64,000 bases of DNA from Epiperipatus broadwayi. Lineage: Eukaryota; Onychophora; Udeonychophora; Euonychophora; Peripatidae. Both the position numbers and the translations under genes were made by a program. The DNA lies in contig JAQFVV010000346.1 in NCBI GenBank assembly GCA_028023455.1, positions 558,001-622,000 on the forward strand. Reading direction: 5' to 3'. The notes under the pieces are model-generated. The model was not told the origin of the DNA. It did no database searches and worked only from the letters and a program-made list of their open reading frames with translations. Below, piece after piece: positions 12,631-24,130 of the stretch; position 1 is the stretch's first letter; every line of letters begins with the position of its first letter.

Positions 12631-15600
12631 TGAAACGGTTGTCTTCAAGTCCCTCACCGTTTCACCAACCATCCTAATAACCCACTCGTCTGTGCTAAGT
12701 TCAAACCTGTTTAATAAGTCTAAATTAAGATTTGTAAGCTAAAAATTGCAATCACGGCTATATAAACAGCATTATATACGCACATACAAAAGAACGCTAT
12801 AAGTGAATAGTATTGCCAGAGTTATAGCGTATAATTTTATCGCGTAATATTTTTAAACAGTAATAATGTAGCGTCAATTTATTAATTTATTACTTAAATT
12901 CGTATGTGGGAATATAATCCACCTATATTGAATATACATATATAGCATAGTGGCGTGATTAAAATATTTATTAAATTTTAAGTTTCATTTTTATTATAAA
13001 CCAATTTAATGTAAAAACACATTGAAAGGGTGATTGATTGCAAATGCAGCTGACAAGTTTCTTTTTAAAAGAAAAAAAGATTTTTTTTTCTAAAAATAAA
13101 AGGTATTTTTCGGAGAATTAAAAGTTTAGTAAAGTTTTTGCTGTAAACAATTGTATCAGTATATGCCACACCTGCCTTAGGTTTCTAAAAAGAAAAGCCA
13201 ATTTTAAAATAATCTAGCTAATTGATTCTAAATTATTTTGGAGACCTCGCTAATTAAAAATATGTTTACAGCAGGGATTTTACACATAAATTATAAAATC
13301 AGAACAAAATTCCTGACTAATTAAAAATAAAATCTAATATCGGATTAAACTGATTAAAATTCGATTTAATTAAAAGTTGATAATCAGAGAAAAGTTATAA
13401 CACCTAAAAGGAATGTCAGCATGTTTGAAGTCGACCACTAATTTCATAAGCAAATTAAAAATTTTGTAATCTTGATGGAGATGAAATTCCAAGGTGTGTG
13501 GGCTGATAAGGGATCATTTAAAAAGGCCATGTAAAGTGGAGGAGCCATCTTAGATCTTTACTTTTTGAAACCTGGACAGCTTTGAATCTTTGAAATCTTT
13601 ACAGCTTGAATGCTACATCTGTGAAGTTTTGCCTTCTTTGATCGTTAATTTGGAACCTTTGGAACAGCGTGTATCCTGAACCAAAAGCAACCGTGAACAT
13701 TTTGACATCCAGTTAAGACAATAATTTTTATAACGTGGAGAAAATGTCGGGCTAAAACAGGCAGCCTTGGCTAAGTTCCGAGTGAAGGCGACGGGCCTTT
13801 ACTTCCATCCAAAAACCACCATCACCAGTATGCCGCCATAACAGCTCCGCTCTAACCGTGGGGAGGAAGATGAGCGCAAGCCGCCACAAAGACTCCCGTA
13901 ACTCCAGCTCAAGTACTACAAGATGACCGGTAACCTCAACCATTTCTAACTGCAGTTCAATATATTAATTTTCCTTTAAGTCTAGACTTATAAAATGTAT
14001 TTTAATTCTAAAATCTTGAATTCAAGTAAATTGCTAAATGTAAAATTTTATTCTTAAATTTAATTATATAATTCTGACCTACTTTCTAATGTTTCCTAAC
14101 TAAATGATTTTAATAATTTTATTTTCAATTTTCTCACTGCAGTTGTGACTATGGTTTCTTTATTTTTTATTTTAAAATATAAATTATATGCTAATGCCTC
14201 TAAACAGCGGGCATTCAATATTAATAATGAGAGAGAGAGAGAGATGGCCCCCTCTTCATTTAATAATTATTTATCGTAGCTTAATGCACGCTGTTTAAAA
14301 CCCTCTTAAATAACTGTTAAGAATTGGCTATGTGCTGATTATCATTTTGACCTTGATTATTTAATTATTTGTTGGCAATTTTAAAATGGGAATCTTGTTA
14401 ACCCAAAGTAAATTTCAATTTAATTTTCACTAAGCAATATCCAAGCCTTGAATAAGTATATTTTTTGTTATTTCATTTCATTTTGTAAAAGCCCTCCAAA
14501 TATAATCTTTTTTTCCCCCCTTTTTTGTTTTTATTAATTAATCGCGTAATCAAATGTGTTATTTGAGATTGAAACTAGAAAGCAAAGAATATTTAAAAGT
14601 ACGCCCACGTATAGCATATGATTATTAAAATGCTATATGTAGAGTGTAATGATTCCCCACTTGATTAGCTATCGTTCTCGTGGCTAAATATTAAATGATT
14701 TCAACTCTTTTGCTTGGCGGATGTGATAATTTTATTATACATTTAAACTTTCTCGTTATGTTGCATTTTTCTTTATAGATGGGACCGGAACCGCCCATCC
14801 CTCTTACACTCCTTGGGTCACACACGAATAAGACCTGACGTCAAATTCCAGGCAATAGTGTTAGCTCCCCCAACCCTCTTTAGCAGCATGGCGATCGGTC
14901 ATAGGGCCTCCGGTGTTGATCACAAAACCCTAAATATTAATCCATCCGCAGAGCAACATTTATTATAACTGTTTACCAGCGCTTAAAGTGCATTGGTTTT
15001 TGGTTGCCAACTCTTCCTCCCTTAAATTAAGTTTCAGCCATTGTCTGACATATTCAAGAGCTAGTTTCGGTCTCATGTACAATAGTTTGAAATAATAATA
15101 TTATAGATAAATTTGACTTTAAATGTTCTTATATATGAGAAAACAAGGCTTCGTCTGATTGCTTAGCTGAAAACCATGGGAATAAGAGGGATTAGCATAA
15201 TCTGCCCCATAGCTACAATGCAGTGACTGATCAATAAGATAATAAAGCAAATGATGAAAACAATATTTAACTTCATCAAATAAAATAACAAATGTAAAAT
15301 AATTTTAATTGTAAGGAGAGAAGGTTAAAGCGCTCTCCAAAATGTTAGATGCTATGCGCATTTTAATTGTAAAATGCAAGAATAATATAGATAAAATCGT
15401 CAAATTTAATCTGCAAAAATAAACATACAATTTAATAAATTACTCTGATCTCGATCTTATTTATTTCAATCCAATTCAAAATTCTCTATATTATATATGT
15501 GATTTCCGATGCATTAATTAGTTTTAAATATATACAGTTAATAAATTCCATTTTTTTTTGTTATGAGTCTCATTGCTTCTCCGTGACCTATGTCGGCCGT

Positions 15601-15787
15601 GTGGAAAGAGGTATACTACGTGTAAGTTCAAGGTGGTCATTCGTAGGGTCTTGAGTCTTGGAATCCTGGCTTACGAGTTTGAAGTGCGGTCGGACTCGGG
15701 ATGTTACAGTCCTAGTCTGGTCAGCTTCGGTCTCTTTTGCTTGGATTCTGAATTCTGTTACGCGAATGTACAAACTTGACTGTTACA
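12631..15787. mobile_element. 3157-bp non-coding insertion with TG...CA ends and CATG target duplication (solo-LTR-like)
   Basis: The block is distinctly richer in G+C than its flanks. It starts TGAAACGG and ends CTGTTACA. CATG sits on both sides (12627-12630 and 15788-15791), as expected of a 4-bp target-site duplication. TG...CA ends with short inverted similarity (TGAAAC versus TGTAAC) are typical of LTRs. Read on the minus strand, the element begins TGTAACAG, a common Gypsy LTR start. No gag or pol coding is visible, and I found no direct repeat of its two ends, so it resembles a very long solo LTR or a non-autonomous LTR-flanked derivative. The GC-richest parts are 13740-13945, 14780-14950 and 15580-15780. 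The first 36 bases form a hairpin (GTGAAACGGT with ACCGTTTCAC). Confidence 0.5.
14229..14244. repeat. GA microsatellite
   Basis: A short run of alternating G and A inside the 3157-bp insertion. Confidence 0.8.
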
Positions 15788-15791
15788 CATG

Positions 15792-18700
15792 TGACATCTG
15801 ACTTGATTTTTTATCATTTTATGTATATATATATTGAAATGAATGTTTTCATGGGCAAAAGATAATTTATAAAACATGTTTTTGGGAGCAACCCATGTTT
15901 AATAAAATAATGTAAATATACAAAGTTTTGACAAGTTAACATTTGCTTTCAACCAGATGAAAAAGGTGAAAAACAGTAATAATCACGTGATTGTTAGTAT
16001 TTTTTCACCCAGGCAAGTGTTATCTTATCAAAATGTCAGTCTATTTATATGAATATTATTTTATTAAACACTGCTGCTCCAGAAAAACATGTTTTATAAT
16101 ATATATATATTGTAAAATTTGGAAAATAATTGCATGTATAATTATAATATGCATATATATTATAATTTCTACTAAATAGCTTATAAAAATAATCATGTAC
16201 CAATATAAAATCGGTAATGTGTTTAACCAATAAACTCTGTATAAACCACTAGAATTATTTAAATTGTTATAACTATATTTTTTATTTTTATAATTAATTC
16301 ATCAACACTCATATGACTAATCCAAATTAATCTGGATTTTTTACTCTAGTTAATATCAGCTAAATACCATACTTAGATGATTAATTGGTCTGATTATCTA
16401 AAAAAAATTTTTAAGCCTGTTTATGATTCAAAAAGTATGTCATAGTTCATCAGGTGTGAGTGTATGTGCAGCATTCAGATTCAACACCATTATCACAAGA
16501 TTTTCTATCATAAGTCATGTCTAAAAATATAAAAAACTCAAATGTATACTTTAATATTCCAAAACTCCCCATGGAGATTTAACATTCTGTAATACATTTT
16601 AGACATGCATATAAATAATATAAATGTTTTAATATGTATATTCTTCTATATTATTTTCACATTTAAAAGATTGTTGTACGTATATATATATAATATTAAG
16701 GCATCAACGAAAATAAATAAAAATGTAGGGGATGTATAATAGAAAACATATAAGCCTTCATATATATTTATAATATTATACAGATTTGTTTAATATATTT
16801 TAAAAATAATGTTTTATTATTTAGGATTATTTTTATTATGTAATAAAAATATTAAAGCAATGGCACTCAAGCTTTTGGATTCCATATACCACCAAAAAAT
16901 ATCAAAATTTTTTCGTACCATCATCATCCTCTGTAAATAAAGTGGATAAGCAAATAAAAAGTATTAATATCAGTTTTACCTTATTTAAATATAATTTTTC
17001 AAAAATAGTTTATTGTTTGCATACCATAAATTGATTATCACTGCATTAAAGAATACAAATAGTATTTAATATTAATATGCATAATAGTAATTTAAAAACA
17101 TGTCTTTGAAAGGATGCTTTTATTGTTTGTGAATTTTTACTATATATAATACATTATTGAACTTCTATTACCTGTAACATTTAAGTGGCCTTCAGCATGA
17201 ATATAAAATAAGATTTTTATTTAATGGGTTGTAAATGAGAGAAGTAGAAATCAGTTTTCTGTTGTTGTTTTTTAATTCAAGAAAGTAGTTTATCTATAAT
17301 ATATAATTATGAAAATATATTATTAATATAATATTGGAATAAAAATTATATTCTCTGTAGTTTGACATTGTTTACACTCTAAATTTTGCTGCGATTATAA
17401 AAATTATTTATCAGTGAGTGTTTTTGAAGGAACAGTTAAGAAATGGTTTGCACTGTAAATAATGTTATCAGCAATGTAAGTGCAATTCTGTGGAAACCAG
17501 AATATTTGGATAAAAGTCATTCAGTACTTAACTGATGAGAAAAGTATAACTGTAGATGATTTAAAAAAATTACAGTATTCATTAACAAAAATTAAAAAAT
17601 AATTTATTAAAGAATGTTTTTTTAAAAAAAAGAATATTAATTTAAAAAAAACTCAATTTAAATTTGTTATACTTATGAAGTTTCTTGAATATTGTTTTAA
17701 ATATATTATGATGAAGAAGCTGGTTGTGTTTTTATCTTCCTCCGTATAATCTTTTTTTGTATTCAGTAAAAAAATTCATTAATTCTTGAATGTCAAGGCT
17801 TATTTTTTTGTTATTTAAATATTGAAATAAAAATAGTCCTACAGGCAGTCATCTTCCTATCTAAGTGATGTATCTTCTGTCTTCTTTCTTAACTAGAGTT
17901 CCTATTCAGATGCATTTTAACCATTAGTTATGATGCAGAATACAGAAATATGTTTTTAACAAATAACAAGACTTGAAGGTTGTGTTGTCTTAGCAAATTT
18001 TTGCTAAAGGAATAAAAAAAATTACAACTATTACAGTAATAATTAATATTATTTTAATTCGCTGTTATTTTTGTAATTTTTCTAGTCAAGAAGTGGCTGC
18101 TTTCTAAAGACTATAAACTTTTAATTTGAATATATTTACTGAATAATTTAAATCATGAAGAAATATTAATTTTACCAATATTATTTCAGTAAAAACAGCT
18201 ATTTTTTATGTATTAATGTATGGGAATTTTTTTTTGCAGTTTTACTAGTAATTGTTTATTTTCATATGAAACTGATTTATTAAATACATTCACTTGAAGG
18301 AAAGTTTCAAAGCAATTTTAAGTTTGTGAAGCACCCATTATATTTGAAAATAATTATATTGCATCATTTCAAATCGGAAAATTGAGGATGATTTCATGGT
18401 TGGGAATTTTGAAACTTTGAATAACTCAAAGGAAAGTACTTGTTTTTGATTCACTAAAGGTTTTAGTTATCTTTTGGGACTATATGATTTGAAAATTTTA
18501 TAAAACCTTTATTAGGAATAGTGAAGAAATAATGAAATTTCATTTTTATGAGATGTAAGTTATTAAAAATGTTTTCAATAATTTCATAGATTCTGAAGAT
18601 ATTGATGAGTTGCAAATAGTTTTGTTAACATTAGACAGGAAATTTAAATGAATTAATGCTAAACAATCGGAATTTCTGTTTATTGGGCAAAAGTTGAAGA

Positions 18701-20453
18701 AAAATCTAATATTGGGAGATTTAAATTAGTTAAATTTTCACAAATAGAATGTTCAGATTTTTTTTATTGTTCAAATTTTTAAAAAATTGTTGAAAGTAAA
18801 GTTTACTTAAAAAGTAAAAAAAAAAAAAAGTACTGTGAGTAAATATTTATTTCATTTTTTTTTCTTTTAAAAGAAAAAAGGTTACTATTTTCTAAGCGTC
18901 AACTAGGCATGAGGTATGATTGAATTGGTTGTTATAATATTGTAATGAATAATCAATGTAGTTGCATCAAATTATTTTCAATTATGAAATTATTTGATGT
19001 GTGTGTAAGTGCCTCATTTTTTGATGCCATAGAATTTCTACTTTCAGAAATATACAATATTCATAACTGTGACACAAATGTGAAATTTTTATCTTATATT
19101 CTATTATCTGTTTTCAAAATTTTTCTAAATCTATTCTTTATAAGAAAAACTTGTCTCTATGTACAGATTTTTACACATTGTACAAACATATGTATGCTTA
19201 GTATTATATTTTCCTAAACGTTGATTGTTATTACAATATTTTAAACCCAGTATTAATTATTTAACTATGGCTTTAATTATTTAATTGTGTATTTAATGTT
19301 CTGGTAGTCAAATAATATTTAAATAATTATTTTTAATCTAATCTGATTAATACTTTATACCATTTTGATTTATACATAATGCTATGAAAGGGAACTGAAG
19401 TAGATAATAAAAACCATTACTTTCATATATTGAAAAGAAAGTTGACAATTTAAAGACAAAATTTAAAAACTGTACATGATAAGAAAAAAATTAGTTTATG
19501 CACATATATTTATTATACATTAGAATTATAACTTAACATGCATTCAAATTTGTAATAGAAAGGTCATAATGTCTTTATAAATGTTTTCAGCATACAGTAG
19601 CTAATAGTCTAGTTGTATCGCGCTGAGTTTATACAGTAACCAGAACTATCAAAAATGAAGTGATTATATTCTTCGTAGTATAACTTTATTAGATTTCTAA
19701 CAATATTTTATAGCTTTATTACAGGACTTCATAAATCATTTCAAAATATCGCAGATCATTATTATAGTCTTATCAATCTTTCCAAATTCACATGGACAGC
19801 ACAAAACAAAGCAATTATATTACTTGCGGTAGTAACATATATTACATCAGAGGTGAAATAAAAGTTTTTGTTGCTGTTAAATTTATTTCTTAGTGCATAT
19901 TTATATGATTTAATACATATTTTGTTGGGAATACTATATAGTATATTATATCTGAACCATCATTGAATGAATTCTACAGAATATAATCGTCTTAGTTCAA
20001 GAGGCATTTATATTATAGGTCTAGAAATAATTAGTTTTTTTATGTAATATAAATATTTTATTCTATAAAACAGAAATGAAAATTAAAAAAAAAAAAATCA
20101 ATTTTTTTTTTAATAGACATCTATCTATTCACGATAATTTTATTGAAAGAAAATTGATTTAATATAACATCATACATTTGTTTTGACATATTAAAGGAAC
20201 ATTTTCAAATTGTATAGTGTTAAATATGAAAGCAAACATTTTAATAAATGCCCTTTCCCCCATTTCCTATATTGCATTTTTTATTTTACTCAATACAATT
20301 TTTTAAATAATACATTTTAATTTTCAAAATAGCTTACACTTGTTTGTGTGTGTGAAAGAATTACATTTGTGTATTCAGCCAATCACAGAGAAGCATTTTC
20401 TTATCTCTATTAAAAAGTTATTTTCACTTATCAATCCCCTTCCTTGTCTGTAG
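15792..20453. other. A+T-rich non-coding sequence upstream of exon A
   Basis: No gene seen. A piece at 16858-16900 (AATGGCACTCAAGCTTTTGG and beyond) resembles the terminal sequence of hAT-type MITEs, but I found no partner end. The open frame 18945-19217 is low in coding character. If the MTA gene continues upstream, this is intron; no GATA-finger, SANT or ELM2 coding was found. Confidence 0.5.
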
Positions 20454-20534
20454 ATGGTGAGCGCCCTGGTCCCATTCGCAATAATGATCCTCAATATCCT
20501 TGTAAAGAGTGTAACAAGGTTTTCTATAGACAAG
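20454..20534 (+). CDS. MTA: MTA-family exon A: first half of C2H2 finger 1 (internal exon)
   Basis: Internal coding exon of 81 bases. It follows a pyrimidine-rich stretch ending TGTCTGTAG. It supplies the last two bases of a split codon, 26 whole codons and one base of the next codon (exit phase 1). The peptide contains GERPGPIRNNDPQYP and then CKECNKVFYRQ, which is the C-x2-C half and aromatic core of a classical C2H2 zinc finger. The histidine half is on the next exon, 26.7 kb away, and the join gives exactly C-x2-C-x12-H-x3-H. The donor is GTTAGC, a weak match to GTRAGT. MTA proteins are nuclear scaffold subunits of NuRD. The family call rests mainly on the exon at 62027, because this first finger alone is not diagnostic. 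The upstream exon, expected to end in G at this codon, was not found in the window. Confidence 0.85.
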
Positions 20535-23290
20535 GTTAGCTGGGCTCTTTTTTTTTTTTTTTAAGTATATGTTAAGAATTTTGTGTTTGTTTAAGTTTGG
20601 CTTTTTCTAAGTTAGATTATTTTTTATCATTATTTGTACTTTACGTTTTAGTTTGATTTTTTTTTTTTTTTTGATTTTAGTTCTATTTTTATTATAACAT
20701 CCTTTATTTTGTTTTATTTATTTAGTTATTTTTAGTTTATAATGTTTTTATTGTTGTTACTTATTTTATTTTTTTTTTAGATTATTAAATTGAGTTTATT
20801 CTTAATTAAATATATATTTAGGTATAATATAGAAAAAAAAAATGTATATACATATATAGGATATATTAAAAAAAGAAATTGCTTTATGTTTTTGCCATTA
20901 ACTCTGGTGTCATTGTGTTTGGTGTTTAAACTGTGCTCCAGGTAGGTGCAATACTCAGTTCTAACCTGTACTTTTTATGTGCATTTTTGTTTGCTGCTGG
21001 GTTATGTTATTGCTAGCAGCTAATTGTGTTTGAACTAACAAAATTGTTTGCTTTGCCACTAATCAACTAACTTTTTATTATTTCAACTTTAGGATTTGCT
21101 TCCATAGGTAATTTAACTTAATTATCAGGTGATTGTATAATAAAAAATGGTAACGGCTGTATTCTATTTTATTACATAATTTTTTTATATATCAGATATT
21201 TTGCACTTATTTCATAATGAAAAATAAAATTTTTAAAATAAAATAAACTATCAATTATTTATATTTGTACATTATTTATTGTTGTTGCGTTCCTTCTCAA
21301 GATGGATCAATTTTTAACAAAAAAAAAAGTATAAATAATAATTTTAATTTATGAAATACACATTATTATGCATGTGTAAGCAAGAAAAGGCAAATACAAG
21401 TAAGAAATGCAGGAAGTTTTTGTGGAAAATGTAGACAAATACAATATTTTATGTATTATAATTACAAAAAGACTGAATATATTTTTATTTAATATAAAAC
21501 GCAATTAATAATAAGAGCAAGTAAACCAATGGAAAAAAAAAAAAAAAAGGATATACTAAAAAAAAATTTTTTTTGATATATGGAGAATCAATGATTTTTT
21601 TTTTTAAATATGAAATCAAATTTATGTTTTTGGTTTGTTTGTTTGTTTGTGTTTTTTTTTTTTTAAAAAAAAAATAGAAACATCATGTCTGTATACAAAT
21701 CATTCTGGAAATATGAAAGTTATCAGTATTATTAATAGGAATAATCGAATAGTTTATTGCTCAGCCGAACTGCAATCAATAACTCTTCAGCTTGGAATCT
21801 GCCAATCTTTCATTGCGCTGAACTTTGCAGGCCAATGTCAGCATTAACTAAATATTTCAGAAGAAACTCTCTGACTGACTATAAAAATAAAATATGATAA
21901 TGAGTAATCATCACTAAGATAATGGAATGCAGAAAGGCATTTAATCCCTGCAAAATAAGATATAAAATCAAAGTCATATTTATGGAAAGCAAACACTGTT
22001 TTAATCCGGCTGCAATAACATAAACTATGTGAGGAGATCAAAAAAAAAAAGTCAGTGGAAAGATAAACCTGAAGAATAAATGACTGAGATATATCTAAGA
22101 AAAAGATATTCTGGGAGAAAAAAAAAAATGGAGAGGGGGTAACATTATATATATAAACAACAGTGCCTCAAATAAATTTAATAGTTTTGGATGAATTTAA
22201 TTGTACTTGAATCTCAATGAGGAAAAGGATTGAGAGCCTGAAAAAGTAAAGTTCCAAAGACAAAATATGAAAAAAAGTATTCAACAAATTTTTTTTTAAA
22301 AAAAAAGCAAATTAATCTCAGAAGTGCTAGTAGAAATTATCTATGAAAAAGAATGGTACATGAGAAACTTTGGAAAGGAATAGTAAAAATAGTTAAGAGA
22401 ACAAAAGTATTGACTGTAGTAAAGAAAATGATACAGTCACTGAAAGACTATTACAAATCATTAAATTGAGTGATATCACAATTTTACTATTACAATGTAT
22501 GTGAGTTACAAAAGCTCCAAGTAAAGAGAAAATAATGGTGATAGAAAATATAAACTGGATAATTAATGCAAATCAAGAGTAGTTGCATATCAAGCAGTGA
22601 GAAGAGAAAAAAACGGATTTAAAAAAAAAAAAATCCTGCTTTTGGAATAAAAGAAAATTCATATGGCATACAATAAAATTCAATGAATACTCATTTGTAT
22701 TGAACCTAGTTGTTAAAGTCTGAATGATTTAATCAAAAATACAGAGAACCAAAATGTGTTTTTAATTATTATAAGGTTAGAATTTAATTTCAAAATCTAT
22801 AAAAACAAAATAATTATGAAGATAAACTTATTGTTATTACCAAATGTCATATATGTTTACCACTAGAATTAAACATAATTAGAAGTTGATTATATATATA
22901 AAGAAATACTGTACAAAGGGATCATAAGGAAATTCTTCACTATGTTTAATCTGTTATCCAAAAAGAAACAAGAAAGGCATTGGCTCAGATTGCTAAAAAT
23001 ATTTCATGTAAAATTTGAATGACTATAACTAAAAACTATAATTAAAACAAAAGTTTAAATAAGGAATGCAATAGTGCTTTTAAAGCAAAACTCTTCAAGA
23101 AATAGATAACACTATTGTATATACATCATCTGAAGATTGGAAAAAATATTGATACTTTAATGGGAAAGGCAAAATCTAGAAAAGACAGTGATCTTTTATA
23201 TAGTGAGTGTTACGAAAATATATTAAAATGTAATGTAAAAAGACTGAAGTATATAAAATAAATTCATAAGCATTAGCTATCTTGAACTAA
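20535..23290. other. Intronic A+T-rich sequence, nothing identified
   Basis: Long T and A tracts just inside the donor (20551-20565, 20660-20674), a GTTT repeat near 21632-21650, and purine-rich sequence from 22040 on that may be the worn 5' part of the LINE relic starting near 23300. Confidence 0.5.
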
Positions 23291-23299
23291 TCATTCTTA

Positions 23300-24130
23300 A
23301 GTATAATAACAAAAGAAGTCAAAATTAATCAAACAGCAATATTTACAAAATTTCTTAAAAGCTATGTCTGGCAGGGTATATGTACTTGCATAGAATACAA
23401 AATATTTGTCAAAAATATATAAATTCAGTAAGAACAAAATTTTCAAAGAAATTTTGAGCAAATTGCTAAACTATGATAGAAAATGAACAACCAGAATTTA
23501 CAACTGACCACTTTATACATTGATCATATTATATGCATATATCAAATTGTATTAGAAATGAAGATCAAAAAAAGACATTTAAAACCTATGACACAGTTCC
23601 AAGATCACTTCTTTGGAACTTCATAACAATCATGAACATTCGTATTCTCACTTTAATCTAACAAAATAGGCTTTTCTTATTCAGGGTTCCTAGCACTTAT
23701 AATTTAATTACAATTTGTCTAAGAAAAGTTAATCTGTGTATGTGCAATTAAAACATTTAAATGAAATTCTATAATAAATCGATTAAAAATGTGTAATTGC
23801 AGGGTTTAAAGTAAAAGTGTGGATAGCATTAACGTCTTCAAGTTATATATTATTCAAAAGTTTAAATTAAAGTTACAAGTGCTTTGATATAGATATTTCT
23901 AAAATAATAATGTATTTGCTAAAAAATTATTTGAAGAATATTTTGTCTGAGGATTAAAAGCAAATTTTGCAAAAATTGAATATCTGGTCACCGGAGACCA
24001 GACAAAAGACTTAATAAATTAGGTATAATATAAATATTTAGGAACTTTTCACATACACATGCTATAAGAATATTATTCTTATAGTTGATATAATTAAAAA
24101 TTTGCAATAAGACTGCTAAATAACTTGTTT
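23300..24130 (+). mobile_element. LINE reverse transcriptase relic
   Basis: Plus-strand fragments read EQPEFTTDHFIH (23488 on), then KKTFKTYDTVPRSLLWN (23570-23620) and, in a shifted frame, LKANFAKIEYLVTGDQTKDL followed by a YLGTF-like piece (23950-24055). They correspond to the EQxGFRxxxxTTD block, the palm motif KxYDTVPRxLLW, and the late KTEYL ... FKYLG blocks of RTE/R1-like LINE reverse transcriptases. Many stops make it a dead copy. The order of blocks is correct for one element on this strand. The YADD region is not readable. Confidence 0.65.

Noticed and set aside
13752-13943. 63-codon minus-strand frame in the GC-richer part of the 3157-bp insertion
   Set aside because: Open because of low A+T content; no homology recognised and no other coding in the element.
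16858-17060. hAT-type MITE
   Set aside because: The left piece resembles a known hAT MITE terminus but no matching inverted end or target duplication was found.
18945-19217. 90-codon plus-strand frame
   Set aside because: F/I/L-rich composition is what A+T-rich DNA gives by chance. No motif or splice context.
21635-21847. Short plus-strand frame near 21.7 kb
   Set aside because: The first part is a T/A tract. The rest has no motif and no splice partner.
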